This document shows positions 1 to 9,409 of a stretch of DNA of 64,000 nucleotides, one piece after another. The position numbers and the translations under genes are program-made. Below the pieces are notes generated by a model. The model saw only the letters and a list, made by a program, of their open reading frames with translations, was not told the DNA's origin and did not search any database. The DNA comes from Pseudomonas sp. B21-028. GTDB lineage: Bacteria > Pseudomonadota > Gammaproteobacteria > Pseudomonadales > Pseudomonadaceae. The stretch covers positions 1,550,001-1,614,000 of the forward strand of contig NZ_CP087184.1 of the NCBI RefSeq assembly GCF_024749045.1. Direction: 5' to 3'. How positions within the stretch are numbered: position 1 is the first letter of the stretch; the number at the start of each line of letters is the position of its first letter.

Positions 1-1105
1 GGCCCCATTCCTTGCCGTCGTCCACCGTGGCGGTGTGCACGTTGTCACCGCTGATGTAGCGGTTCATCAAGGTCAGGCCCGGCACGCCGACGGCGGCGAA
101 GTTGAAGTCGTGGCGCACTTGCCAGGATTTTTCCTTGGCGTTGTCGTAGCTGGAGTTGTAGCTGTCGTTGGCCAGGGTGCCGCCGCTGGTGCCGTTGACG
201 CGCATCCAGGCATCGTCGCCGCCGAGTTTCTGCAGGCCGACATAGAAGGTGTTGCCGCCGTACTTGGCCGAGAGCATGGCGAAGGCGGTCTTGTTGTCCA
301 GGTCGCCGGCCAGGGCGCTGCCGTTTTCCTTGCCGATGAAGTAACCGAGGTTGGCGCCCAGGGTCCAGTCGCCGATGGGCTGGCTGTGGGTCAGGTTGAA
401 ATACTGCTGCTGGTAGATGTCGCTCAGTTCCGAATACCAGACGCCGACCTGGGTGCGTTTGTCGTTGAAGGCATATTCGCCGCCGCCGAAGTTGAAACGG
501 TCGGAGGTGAAGGCCGGGCGGCCGTTCATGAACATGTCTTCCATGCTCGCATCGTTGCGCGGGCTGTTGCCGCGGAATTGGCCGCCGTAGAGGCTCAGGC
601 CGCTGATCTCGGTGGAAGTGACCTGGCCACCGCGGAAGGTTTGCGGCAGGGAACGGCCATCGTCGGAACGCAGGATCGGCAACACCGGCATCCATTCGCC
701 GACCTTCAATTCAGTCTTCGATACCTTGGCCTTGAGGGCCACCCCCAGGCGACCGAAGTCATCGGCCGGGCGACCATCATCGTGCACCGGGAGCAACTGG
801 GTGCCGGCGGTGCCTTTGCCGCCATCGAGCTTGATCGAGTACAGGCCCAGCACGTCCATGCCGAAACCCACCGTGCCTTGGGTGAAACCGGACTTGGCAT
901 CGAGGATGAAGCTCTGGGTCCATTCCTCGGCCTTGCCCTGGGCCGCGCTCGGGTTGGTGAAGTTGCGGTTGAAGTAGAAGTTGCGCAGGTTGAGATTGAC
1001 CTTCGCATCTTCGACAAACCCCGACTCTGCGGCCCGGACCGGCAGGGCGGAACCGGCCAGGGCAACGGCGATGAGGCTGGGGAACAAATGCTGAGTGGAC
1101 TTCAT
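1..1105 (-). CDS. OprD-family outer-membrane porin, 5' part (3' end outside window)
   Basis: Translating the minus strand from the ATG at 1105 gives an uninterrupted frame that runs off the left edge. The first 26 residues form a Sec signal peptide ending in VRAA. The mature protein shows OprD-family landmarks near its start: an F-x-x-D-A-K segment, then alternating aromatic and glycine beta-strand sequence such as LRNFYFNRNF, KVGEWMPVLPILRSDD and QTFRGG. OprD porins are 16 to 18-strand outer-membrane channels for basic amino acids or carboxylates. Only about 368 residues are visible of a usual 420 to 450, so the stop codon is not seen. A short AGAGAC sequence precedes the start. The substrate cannot be told from the sequence; the next gene to the left is not visible. 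Confidence 0.88.
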   Translation of the reverse strand, partial: MKSTQHLFPSLIAVALAGSALPVRAAESGFVEDAKVNLNLRNFYFNRNFTNPSAAQGKAEEWTQSFILDAKSGFTQGTVGFGMDVLGLYSIKLDGGKGTAGTQLLPVHDDGRPADDFGRLGVALKAKVSKTELKVGEWMPVLPILRSDDGRSLPQTFRGGQVTSTEISGLSLYGGQFRGNSPRNDASMEDMFMNGRPAFTSDRFNFGGGEYAFNDKRTQVGVWYSELSDIYQQQYFNLTHSQPIGDWTLGANLGYFIGKENGSALAGDLDNKTAFAMLSAKYGGNTFYVGLQKLGGDDAWMRVNGTSGGTLANDSYNSSYDNAKEKSWQVRHDFNFAAVGVPGLTLMNRYISGDNVHTATVDDGKEWG

Positions 1106-1579
1106 GGGCGTGTCTCTATTTTTATGGACGAGAAGAACCGCTGCCGCAAACCTGGGTTGCAGACGAAACGGTAGAACCAACGGGTAAATGGCTGAGGATC
1201 AGCCGGGCGAGGCGGGGCGCGTGGTCATGGCGAGGAACCTGTCGTTCTTGTTGTGTGCGAGGGATGGTGAAGGGCAGGCCGGGATCGCTTCAATTGGCGA
1301 TTATCGGTTTTGGGCGATTATCGAACGGCAAAAACACACCTCAGCCCCACACAAAGAACCTGTGGGAGCGAGCCTGCTCGCGATAGCGGCGTGTCAGACG
1401 ACACAGCTGTGCCTGGTCCTCCGCTATCGCGAGCAGGCTCGCTCCCACAGGGTTCGTGGACGGTCTGACAGACGCGTCGATTTTTCCGACAAGCTTTTAA
1501 GGTTGCCGCTCGGAAGCCGTGCCTCTAGCCTTTTTATGTCGCTGCCCATTCAGCGACCGGGACTGCAAGCCCGCTGAAT
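1106..1579. other. intergenic region with a REPIN, no gene seen
   Basis: Between the porin start and the promoter of the DUF6124-like gene I see no credible gene. Open frames here lack a ribosome binding site and cross the REPIN at 1361-1450. The part nearest the porin should hold its promoter, but I could not pick out a convincing pair of boxes. Confidence 0.5.
1361..1450. repeat. REPIN (paired REP palindromes, family 1)
   Basis: Two inverted copies of TGGGAGCGAGCCTGCTCGC-type REP sequence face each other across a short variable spacer, followed or preceded by a GATAGCGG tail. This is the typical Pseudomonas REPIN arrangement, a non-autonomous element mobilised in trans by a RAYT transposase. 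No RAYT gene is in the window. Confidence 0.9.
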
Positions 1580-1609
1580 TTGTTAGGTGCCTAGCCGCGC
1601 CCCTATAAT
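1580..1609 (+). promoter_or_regulatory. sigma70-type promoter of the DUF6124-like gene
   Basis: TTGTTA at 1580-1585 and a perfect TATAAT at 1604-1609 are separated by 18 bases. Transcription would start near 1616 and give a 5' leader of about 155 bases before the ATG at 1771. This leader includes the folded element at 1640-1720. Confidence 0.6.
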
Positions 1610-1639
1610 CCATGGCGTTTTCTGATGCCATCGTTTTAT

Positions 1640-1720
1640 GGTGGCTGTGTGCGGGAGACCTTCGGGTCTGCCGAGGTTGCCTAACGACTCGGTCTTGCAG
1701 ACCCGTACACAGCTGCCACC
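1640..1720 (+). ncRNA. candidate structured leader RNA (three-way junction with UUCG hairpin)
   Basis: Read directly from the sequence. An outer stem pairs 1640-1645 with 1715-1720, 1646-1650 with 1707-1711 and GGG-type pairs 1652-1655 with 1702-1705. Inside it sits a 5-bp hairpin capped by a UUCG tetraloop (1656-1669) and a second 5-bp hairpin (1671-1675 with 1688-1692). A competing perfect 9-bp pairing exists between 1663-1671 and 1697-1705, which would destroy the UUCG hairpin. The two alternative folds suggest a regulatory leader. No named Rfam family is claimed. Function is inferred only from position, between the promoter and the start codon. Confidence 0.5.
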
Positions 1721-1770
1721 TATCATCTGCAAGTGATGCTGGCGGCTCTCATTTCGTTAGGAGCACTATC

Positions 1771-2124
1771 ATGATCAAAGAAACACCCAATCCCCCTGCG
1801 CCCGGTTCCACCTTCCCCTACAACGACCCCGATCCAGACAAGCTCCAAGAGGCCGCAGACCGAGCACTCGATTTCCATCTCGGCACCCACCCTGATCCCA
1901 AGCCCAAAACCTCAACTCAAGTTTTCACCGTCATCGATACCCTCGACACCGAGTCTCTGCTGGCGAATCTCAGCGAAACCCTGGCTTCGGCCAATGCCAT
2001 GGTCAGTGACCTGGCGTTCGATCTGGAAGGCTCGCGGCGGCATGTCGCATTGGGCGTGGCGCAGATGATTGAATTGAGTGAGCTACTGGCTAATCGTGCG
2101 TTGGATATCGTCGACCCGCGTTAG
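1771..2124 (+). CDS. DUF6124/DUF3077-like small Pseudomonas protein
   Basis: The product is 117 aa, soluble and acidic, with a proline-rich N-terminus followed by a helical C-terminal half containing LLANLSETLASANA and a FDLEGSRRHVALGV segment. That signature is typical of the short DUF6124/DUF3077 proteins found in many copies in Pseudomonas; their role is unknown. The start at 1771 is preceded by TTAGGAG eight bases upstream. A longer frame starting at 1612 would translate through the folded leader and is rejected. The gene is monocistronic, has its own sigma70-like promoter, and follows a leader that can adopt two folds, so translational control is plausible. Confidence 0.8.
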   Translation: MIKETPNPPAPGSTFPYNDPDPDKLQEAADRALDFHLGTHPDPKPKTSTQVFTVIDTLDTESLLANLSETLASANAMVSDLAFDLEGSRRHVALGVAQMIELSELLANRALDIVDPR

Positions 2125-2201
2125 CCAAGTGGGGTTTATCCCCCAACTGGGCTGTAGGAGCAAAGCTTGCTCGCGATGCCAGTACTTCAGTTGATCACCG
2201 C

Positions 2202-2243
2202 GCTTTGGCTTTGGCTTTGGCTTTTGATCTTGATCTTGATCTT
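2202..2243. repeat. hexanucleotide tandem repeats
   Basis: GCTTTG occurs three times, then one GCTTTT, then GATCTT three times, all in phase. Hexamer arrays of this type change length by slippage without shifting a reading frame, but nothing here appears to be coding. Confidence 0.85.
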
Positions 2244-2261
2244 GAACGCCCCATTAACCAC

Positions 2262-2490
2262 GCTGGCCGAACGCAGGCATTGCGCAGTGGGCATCCCGGC
2301 ATGGATGCCGGGATAGCCGCGCTGGGCCATGGATGGCCCTTCGCGGCGGGCCCACGGAGCAATGCCGGAGTGAGGGAACACCTCGCCCAGGCGAGGTGCC
2401 GAGTGGTGGGGCCAGCGTTCTTTGCTTACTTTCTTTGGCGTTTGAAAGAAAGTAAGTCGCCGTCAGGGCGAAACCCTAAGCAGCCGTTAC
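2262..2490. repeat. multi-hairpin dispersed repeat element
   Basis: Four to five consecutive inverted repeats are visible: CATCCCGGCATG-type around 2290-2318, GGGCCATGGATGGCCC near 2326-2341, CACCTCG/CGAGGTG near 2380-2400 and a 12-bp stem CTTACTTTCTTT/AAAGAAAGTAAG near 2425-2455. From memory, the AAGAAAGT(A/G)A...CGCCGT block recurs in many Pseudomonas genomes, so it is probably a dispersed element. I cannot confirm copy number here. Confidence 0.45.
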
Positions 2491-2564
2491 CGCAGCAATG
2501 GATATGTACTCAGTAAACAAAACCCCGGCCGCCTGCTCCCACACAACCCCGTAGAAATCCAAAC

Positions 2565-2588
2565 AAAAAGCCCACCTTTCGGTGGGCT
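2565..2588 (-). terminator. rho-independent terminator of the emh operon
   Basis: A 7-bp GC-rich stem GCCCACC/GGTGGGC has a TTTC loop. On the minus strand it is followed by TTTTTG. It lies 25 bases beyond the emhC stop codon. Confidence 0.85.
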
Positions 2589-2612
2589 TCGTGTTCAACG
2601 TTCAAGCATCGA

Positions 2613-4070
2613 TCAGAACAACTTCATCTTCGGCGCTTCTTCCTTCACCGGCTCGTTCTTGCCGGTCTCGGCATTCCAGCCGCCACCCAGTGCCTTGTAC
2701 AGATTGACCTCGCTGTTCAATTGCGCAAGGCGATCGGTGATCAGCGATTGTTGGGCGCTGAACAACTGACGTTGGGCGTCGAGGAAGGTCAGGTTGCTGT
2801 CGACACCAATGCGATAGCGACGCTCGGCCAGGCGGTAGTAGTCCCGGTTGGCGGCGACAAAGTCGGTCTGGGCCTGCAACTGTTCGTTGTAGGTCTGGCG
2901 CGCCGCCAGGCCGTCGGACACTTCCTGGAATGCCGTCTGAATCGACTTCTCGTACTGAGCGACGTTGATGTCTTTCTGGATCTTGGCGTAGTCCAGGCTC
3001 GCCCGCAGGCTGCCGGCGTTGAAGATCGGCAGGTTGATCTGCGGGGCGAAGGTCCAGGTACCCGAGCCGCCCTTGAACAGGCCGGACAGGTCCGGGCTCA
3101 GCGTGCCGGCGTTGGCCGTCAGGCTGATGCTCGGGAAGAACGCGGCCCGCGCGGCGCCGATGTTGGCGTTGGCGGCAAGCAGGTTGTGTTCGGCCTGGAG
3201 AATGTCCGGACGACGTTGCAGCAAGTCCGACGGTAACCCGGCCGGCACTTCGCTGAGCAGGTCGTCGCTCAGCGGTTGCGAGTTCAGGTTGGCCGGCAGG
3301 CCGGTGCCGAGCAGCAGGGTCAGGTTGTTTTCGTCCTGGGCCACCTGGCGGGTGTAGCGGGCCAGTTGCACGCGGGCGTTTTCCACCGCCGTGCGCGCCT
3401 GGCTCAGGTCAAGCGCCGAGGCAACGCCGACATCGGCGCTGCGGGTGGTCAGCTTGAGGCTCTGCTCGTAGGTTCCCAGGGTCTCCTGGGTCAGCTTGAG
3501 CAGTTCCTTGTCGGCCTGCCAGGTCAGGTAGGCGTTGGCGACGCTGGCCACCAGGCTGATCTGGGTGCTGCGACGGGCTTCCTCGGTGGCGAAGTAGCTC
3601 TGCAGCGCTTGCTCGCTCAGGCTGCGAACCCGACCGAACAGGTCCAGTTCATAAGCGCTGATGCCCAGGGTGGCCGAGTAGGAGCTGCTGATGGCCGCTT
3701 CACCGGTTTGCGAGGCCCGCGCCGGTATCCGCTGGCGGCTGCCGGAACCCGTGGCCGAGACCGCCGGGAACAGATCCGCGCGCTGGATGTTGTACTGCGC
3801 GGCGTAGGCATCGATGTTCAGCGCCGCGACGCGCAGGTCGCGGTTGTTTTCCAGGGCGACCTGGATCAGCTGCTGCAGGGCCGGGTCATGGAAGAACTGC
3901 TTCCAACCCTGTTCCGCGGCTGCCTGGCCGGCCGCCTTGGCCGGCTCGTAGGCCGGGCCTTGCGGGTATTGCGCCGCGACCGGTGCTTCGGGCCGCTGAT
4001 AGTCGGGGATCAGCGAGCAGCCGCTGAGCACGACGGCGGCGATGGTCAGAGAGAGTAACGACTTGCTCAT
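2613..4070 (-). CDS. emhC: RND efflux outer-membrane channel lipoprotein (OprM/TtgC/EmhC)
   Basis: The product is 485 aa, the normal length for the OprM/NodT family. It has a lipoprotein signal peptide with lipobox LSGC, lipidated Cys18. The duplicated outer-membrane-efflux repeats carry the usual features: a periplasmic helical barrel and a [14 protein letters not shown] turn at the end of the first repeat. The protein forms the trimeric outer-membrane tunnel that connects to the adaptor EmhA and pump EmhB, exporting hydrophobic drugs, solvents and aromatic compounds. Its start overlaps the emhB stop as ATGA, so translation is coupled and this is the last gene of an emhABC operon ended by the terminator at 2565-2588. 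Orthologues are called TtgC in P. putida and OprM in P. aeruginosa. Confidence 0.92.
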   Translation of the reverse strand: MSKSLLSLTIAAVVLSGCSLIPDYQRPEAPVAAQYPQGPAYEPAKAAGQAAAEQGWKQFFHDPALQQLIQVALENNRDLRVAALNIDAYAAQYNIQRADLFPAVSATGSGSRQRIPARASQTGEAAISSSYSATLGISAYELDLFGRVRSLSEQALQSYFATEEARRSTQISLVASVANAYLTWQADKELLKLTQETLGTYEQSLKLTTRSADVGVASALDLSQARTAVENARVQLARYTRQVAQDENNLTLLLGTGLPANLNSQPLSDDLLSEVPAGLPSDLLQRRPDILQAEHNLLAANANIGAARAAFFPSISLTANAGTLSPDLSGLFKGGSGTWTFAPQINLPIFNAGSLRASLDYAKIQKDINVAQYEKSIQTAFQEVSDGLAARQTYNEQLQAQTDFVAANRDYYRLAERRYRIGVDSNLTFLDAQRQLFSAQQSLITDRLAQLNSEVNLYKALGGGWNAETGKNEPVKEEAPKMKLF

Positions 4071-7000
4071 TGCCCAGCCTCTTTAATAGTTTCAGGGGTG
4101 TCGTCCTGCTTGCGACGACCTATCGACGACACGGCCACGAAGAACAGCGGCACCCAGAAGATCGCCAGGACGGTGGCGGTGATCATCCCGCCGATGACCA
4201 CGGTACCGATGGCATGTTGGCTGCCTGAACCTGCACCCGTGGAGATCGCCAGCGGCACGACGCCCAGGATAAACGCGAGCGAGGTCATGATGATCGGCCG
4301 CAATCGCATCCGGCAAGCCTCGATGGCCGCCTCCTGCAAGCTCTTGCCATGCTCGTGCAGTTCCTTGGCGAACTCGACGATCAGAATGGCGTTTTTCGCG
4401 ACCAGGCCGATGGTGGTCAACAAGCCCACCAGAAAGTACACGTCATTGGAAAGACCGCGCAAGCTGGTTGCCATCAACGCACCGATGATCCCCAGCGGCA
4501 CCACGAGCACGATCGCAATCGGGATCGACCAGCTCTCATACAGCGCCGCCAGGCAGAGGAACACCATCAGGATCGACAGGGCGAACAGCGCCGGCATCTG
4601 GGAGCCTGCCAGCCGTTCTTCATACGACAGGCCGGTCCAGGAAATACCGACACCGGCCGGCAGCTTCTTGGCGATGGCTTCGACTTCGGCCATGGCTTCA
4701 CCGGTGGAGTAACCCGGCGCCGGAACGCCCAGGACTTCCATCGCTTCCACACCGTTGTAACGGGACAGCTTCGGCGAGCCATAGACCCATTCGCCCTTGG
4801 CGAACGCGGTGAACGGCACCATGGTTCCCGCGCTGTTGCGCACGTACCATTTCTGCAGGTCTTCGGGGCTCATGCGAGCGCCTGCCTGTCCTTGGACATA
4901 CACTTTCTTCACCCGACCACGGTCGATGAAGTCGTTGACGTAGCTGCTGCCCAGGGCGATCGACAGGGTGTTGTTGATATCCGAAATGGTCACGCCCAGT
5001 GCGCTGGCCTTCTCGTCATCGATTTCCAGTTGGTATTGCGGCTCGTCGTTCAGGCCGTTCGGACGTACCTGGGCCAGTACCTTGCTTTGGGAGGCCATGC
5101 CCAGGAACTGGTTACGCGCTTCCATCAACTTCTGATGGCCGACGCCGGCACGATCCTGCAGGAACACGTCGAAGCCTGTGGCGTTACCCAGCTCCAACAC
5201 CGCCGGAGGGGCAAAAGCGAACACCATGGCGTCGCGGAAGGTGAAGAAATGCTGCTGGGCGCGGGCGGAGATCTTGAACACACTGTTATCGGCGTTACGC
5301 TCTTCCCACGGCTTGAGCATGATGAACGCCATGCCCGAGCTCTGGCCACGGCCGGCGAAGTTGAAGCCGGTCACGGTGAACACCGAGGCCACGCCATCGC
5401 CTTCACCGCCATCCTTGCCTGGGCGCAGCAGGTACTCACGCATCTTGTCCACCACCACTTGGGTGCGCTGGGCGCTGGACCCGGCCGGGGTCTGGACCTG
5501 GGCAAACAGCACCCCCTGGTCTTCCTCGGGAGGAACGAGGCCGGAATACGCATGAACAGCCAGATCATACCGACGACGATAATCAGGTAGACCAGCAGGT
5601 ACGGCGCTTTATGGCGCAGGATATTGCCGACACCCCGCTCGTAGCTTTGCACGCTGCGGTCGAAGTTACGGTTGAACCAGCCGAAGAACCCACGCTTCGC
5701 CACGCCGTGGTCACCCTTGGCAATGGGTTTGAGCATGGTCGCGCAGAGTGCCGGGGTGAAGATCAGCGCCACCAATACCGACAGGGCCATGGCCGAGACG
5801 ATGGTGATGGAGAACTGTTTATAGATCACACCGGTGGAGCCGCCGAAGAAGGCCATCGGCAGCAGTACCGCCGAAAGCACCAGGGCAATACCCACCAGGG
5901 CGCCCTGGATCTGGCCCATGGACTTCTTCGTCGCCTCCTTGGGCGACAGGCCTTCTTCACCCATCACCCGTTCGACGTTTTCCACCACGACGATGGCGTC
6001 GTCCACCAGCAAGCCGATGGCGAGCACCATGCCGAACATGGTCAGGGTGTTGATGCTGAAGCCGAATGCCGCGAGGATCCCGAACGTACCCAGCAGTACA
6101 ACCGGCACGGTCATCGTGGTGATGATGGTGGCGCGGAAGTTCTGCAGGAACAGGAACATCACCAGGAACACCAGGGCGACGGCTTCCACCAGGGTTTCCA
6201 CCACGCCCTTGATCGACTCGCTCACCACTGGCGTGGTGTCGTAGGGGAACACCACTTCCATGCCTTGCGGGAAGAACGGCTTGAGGTCGTTGATGGTCTT
6301 GCGCAGCGCCTTCGCCGTATCGAGGGCGTTGGCCCCGTTGGCCAGTTTTACGGCCAGGCCCGAGGCCGGGGCGCCGTTGAACTGCGCGCTGATGCTGTAG
6401 TTCTCGCCACCCAGGCCGACGTCGGCGACGTCGCCGACACGCACTTGCGAGCCATCCGGGTTGACCTTGAGCAGAATCGCCTTGAACTGCTCGGCGGTCT
6501 GCAGGCGGGTCTTGCCGATGATGGTGGCGTTCAGTTGCTGGCCGGGCAGGGCAGGCAGGCCGCCGAGCTGGCCGGAGGACACCTGGACGTTCTGCGCGGC
6601 GATGGCGTTTTTGACGTCCACCGGGGTCAGGGCATAGTTGTTCAGCTTGGCCGGGTCGAGCCAGATCCGCATCGCGTACTGGGCGCCGAAGACCTGGAAG
6701 TCACCGACACCGGCGGTGCGCGAAATCGGGTCCTGCATGTTGGACACGATGTAGTTGGACAGGTCGTCCTTGGTCATGCTGCCGTCGCGCGACACAACGC
6801 CGATCACCATCAGGAAGTTTTTCACTGACTTGGTCACGCGGATACCCTGCTGCTGCACTTCTTGCGGCAGCAACGGAGTGGCCAGGTTCAGCTTGTTCTG
6901 GACCTGGACCTGCGCGGTATCGGAGTTGGTGCCCTGCTCGAAGGTCGCGGTGATGGTCATGCTGCCGTCGGAGTTACTTTCCGAGGACACATAACGCAGG

Positions 7001-7221
7001 TTGTCGATACCGTTGAGCTGCTGCTCGATCACCTGGACCACGGTGTCCTGCACGGTTTGCGCGGACGCACCCGGATAGGTGACCTGGATCGCGATGGCCG
7101 GCGGCGCGATGCTCGGGTACTGGTTGATCGGTAACTTGAGGATCGATAAGGCCCCGACCAACATGATCACCAGGGCGATCACCCAGGCGAAAATCGGACG
7201 GTCGATAAAGAATTTCGACAT
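4067..7221 (-). pseudogene. emhB: RND multidrug efflux pump EmhB/TtgB/MexB, split by a one-base frameshift
   Basis: Two overlapping frames, 5371-7221 and 4067-5512, together encode one MexB-like pump. The first carries the N-terminal half, including the proton-relay DD in [15 protein letters not shown]. The second carries the C-terminal half, including the relay Lys in [11 protein letters not shown]. The reading frame breaks at about 5527-5528, where the expected codons for FLPEEDQG lack one C (G on the coding strand). The first frame then continues into arginine-rich nonsense. Restoring that base gives about 1051 aa, the family's usual length. Either the pump is inactivated in this strain or the sequence has an error; everything else is well conserved. 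It sits between emhA and emhC in an operon. Confidence 0.9.
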
Positions 7222-7224
7222 GGT

Positions 7225-8394
7225 TTACTCCCCTTTGCCGCCGGCTGCTTTGTCAGCTGCCTGAGCGGGGGCCGGGTTCTTGGTGGCTGCGTTGGTGCCC
7301 ACGTTGCTGGCTTCGGTGGCCTTGACTTCAACCCCTGGCCGTATGTATTGCAGGCCTTCGGTGATCAAGCGGTCGCCGGCCTTGAGCCCGTCTTCGATCA
7401 GCCATTGGCTGCCGACGGTGCGGCTGGCCTTGAGCTGACGCAGTTCGACTTTGTTGTCCGGGCCTACCACCAATGCGGTCGGCATGCCCTTGAGGTCGCG
7501 GGTCACGCCCTGCTGTGGCGCGAGAATCGCCGCGCTGTTCACACCGGCCTGCAATTGCGCATGGACGAACATGCCCGGCAGCAGGGTGTGGTCAGGGTTG
7601 GGGAACACGGCCCGCAAGGTGACGGAGCCCGTGGTCTGGTCGACCGATACTTCGGAAAACTCCAGCTTGCCATCGTGGGCATACTGGCTGCCATCTTCCA
7701 GGGTCAGCTTGACCATGGCGGCGTTGTCGCCAGCCTTCTGCAACCGGCCGCTTTCCAGCTCACGGCGTAATTGCAGCAGCTCGACCGAACTCTGGGTCAC
7801 GTCGACATAAATCGGGTCCAACTGCTGGATAGTCGCCAGGGCGTCGGCCTGACCGTTGCTGACCAGGGCGCCCTCGGTGACCGAAGAACGACCGATCCGA
7901 CCGGAAATCGGTGCATAGACCTTGGTGTAGCGCACATTGATCTGGGCGGTTTGCAGGTTGGCTTCCGACTCGAGGCGATTGGCCATGGCGGTGTCGTATT
8001 CCTGGCGGCTGACGGCCTGTTCATCCACCAACTGCTTGTAGCGATCGGCGATGGATTTGGTCGACCGCAGGTTCGCCTCGGCGCTCTTGAGGGTCGCTTC
8101 GTACACGGCCGGGTCGATCTGATACAGCTGCTGACCGGCCTTGACGTCGGCGCCTTCCTTGAACAGACGCTTGAGGATGATGCCGTTGACCTGCGGACGG
8201 ACTTCCGCGACGCGGAACGCGCTGGTACGGCCGGGCAACTCGGACGTCAAGGTGAAAGGCTGGGTTTTGAGGGTTACGACGCCGACCTGAGGGGGTGGTG
8301 CGGCGGGGGCCGCCTCTTCCTTTTTGCATCCGCTGAGCAGTGATGCCAGGGCGATGGCGGTAACCAGAGCGGTAACAGCTGGCTTGAATTGCAT
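7225..8394 (-). CDS. emhA: RND efflux periplasmic adaptor lipoprotein (EmhA/TtgA/MexA)
   Basis: The product is 389 aa. The start at 8394 is chosen because it gives a clean lipoprotein signal peptide with lipobox LLSGC (Cys23) and has AGGA upstream; a longer frame begins inside the operator and is rejected. The mature protein shows the adaptor order: barrel-sandwich hybrid half (VRPQVNGIILKRLFKEG), alpha-helical hairpin, second lipoyl half (VYAPISGRIGRS) and beta-barrel/membrane-proximal domain. It bridges the inner-membrane pump EmhB and the channel EmhC. First gene of emhABC, three bases before emhB. Transcription is probably controlled by EmhR bound at the operator near 8484-8512. Confidence 0.92.
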   Translation of the reverse strand: MQFKPAVTALVTAIALASLLSGCKKEEAAPAAPPPQVGVVTLKTQPFTLTSELPGRTSAFRVAEVRPQVNGIILKRLFKEGADVKAGQQLYQIDPAVYEATLKSAEANLRSTKSIADRYKQLVDEQAVSRQEYDTAMANRLESEANLQTAQINVRYTKVYAPISGRIGRSSVTEGALVSNGQADALATIQQLDPIYVDVTQSSVELLQLRRELESGRLQKAGDNAAMVKLTLEDGSQYAHDGKLEFSEVSVDQTTGSVTLRAVFPNPDHTLLPGMFVHAQLQAGVNSAAILAPQQGVTRDLKGMPTALVVGPDNKVELRQLKASRTVGSQWLIEDGLKAGDRLITEGLQYIRPGVEVKATEASNVGTNAATKNPAPAQAADKAAGGKGE

Positions 8395-8483
8395 GGAAAT
8401 CCTCGGGTCAGGCGCGCAACAGGCGCACTCGAAAGGTGGAAGGTTAAAAAGGCAGCATTTTTCAATTAGTAGGTTGCTAAGAA

Positions 8484-8512
8484 ATATACTTACGTACACG
8501 GTTGTTTGTAAA
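8484..8512. promoter_or_regulatory. EmhR/TtgR operator in the emhA-emhR divergent promoter
   Basis: Read on the minus strand this segment contains TTTACAAACAACCGTG followed by TACGTAAGTATAT. It closely resembles the published TtgR operator of P. putida (TTTACAAACAACCATGAATGTAAGTATA, from memory). It lies between the two divergent starts. Confidence 0.75.
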
Positions 8513-8639
8513 CAGCCAAATTGCGTACCATCCGTATTTACAAAAGCCTGACAAAGGCCCTGTTGACCGGAGGTCCGTCCTATGAGAGAGGGCGCCCTTT
8601 ACGCATTGCTGATAGATCCTGATCGAGGTGTTCACTGCC

Positions 8640-9272
8640 ATGGTTCGTCGTACCAAAGAGGAAGCCCTGGAGACTCGCAGCCAGATACTCGAAGCGGCCG
8701 AAAAAGCCTTTTTCGAGCGTGGCGTGGCGCGCACGACGCTGGCCGACATTGCGACCCTGGCCGGTGTGACACGCGGGGCTATCTACTGGCATTTCAGCAA
8801 TAAGGCGGATCTGCTCCAGGCCATGCTCGACACCTTGCACGAGCCGCTCGATGAGTTGGCCCGCGCCAGTGAAAACGAAGAGGAGCTGGACCCGTTGGGA
8901 TGCGTCCAGAAGCTGCTGGTGCAGTTGTTCCAGCAGGTGGCCCTGGACCCGAAAACCCGACGCATCAATGAGATTCTTTTCCATAAGTGCGAGTTCACCG
9001 ATGAGATGTGCGATTTGCGCCAGCAGCGGCGCCAAGTCAGTCTCGACTGCAATGTGCGTATCGCGCTGTCGTTGCGCAATGCGATGAAGCGTGGACAGTT
9101 GCCGGGTGATCTGGACCCGGAAAGGGCGGCGGTTGCCCTTCATGCCTATATCGACGGCATCCTCTACCAGTGGTTGCTGGTTCCCAACAGCTTCGCCCTG
9201 GCTGGTGAGGCCGAGCGCTGGGTGGACATTGGGCTGGATATGCTGCGCCTGAGCCCAAGCCTGCGCAAATGA
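8640..9272 (+). CDS. emhR: TetR-family efflux repressor EmhR/TtgR
   Basis: The product is 210 aa, exactly the length of TtgR, and starts [13 protein letters not shown], the family's signature N-terminus. The helix-turn-helix lies at about residues 30-52 ([19 protein letters not shown]). The C-terminal ligand-binding domain ends [12 protein letters not shown], as in TtgR. The protein is a cytoplasmic dimeric repressor that releases the emhABC operator on binding drugs or plant aromatic compounds. The start at 8640 is favoured over 8628 by similarity to TtgR. The gene is divergent from emhA, and the shared 245-bp intergenic region holds a TtgR-like operator. The repressor is intact although its target pump gene is frameshifted. 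Confidence 0.93.
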   Translation: MVRRTKEEALETRSQILEAAEKAFFERGVARTTLADIATLAGVTRGAIYWHFSNKADLLQAMLDTLHEPLDELARASENEEELDPLGCVQKLLVQLFQQVALDPKTRRINEILFHKCEFTDEMCDLRQQRRQVSLDCNVRIALSLRNAMKRGQLPGDLDPERAAVALHAYIDGILYQWLLVPNSFALAGEAERWVDIGLDMLRLSPSLRK

Positions 9273-9409
9273 AACAAAATGCGTAATTGCGTCGATATGT
9301 GTCAATAGCTGATGACGGATACCCGCCAGACTTCGAGCCTGACGGGGTACTTTATAAATGAACCGCTGCCACGTTGACAACGCGTGAGTCGCTGTCGTGG
9401 GTCCACGGC

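Larger units (their letters stand above)
2125..2612. other. intergenic stretch made of repeats, no gene
   Basis: This stretch holds a single REP half-site (about 2153-2180), a hexamer tandem array (2202-2243), a multi-hairpin dispersed repeat (about 2262-2490) and the emhC terminator. Open frames on both strands are low-complexity products of these repeats. Confidence 0.6.

Noticed and set aside
35..1174. 379-codon open frame on the plus strand
   Set aside because: It lies antisense to the OprD-type porin, whose signal peptide and strand motifs are clear; the plus-strand product is a valine/alanine-rich mirror of it.
1361..1450. CRISPR-like repeats
   Set aside because: Only paired inverted arms occur; there is no regular array of direct repeats and spacers anywhere in the window.
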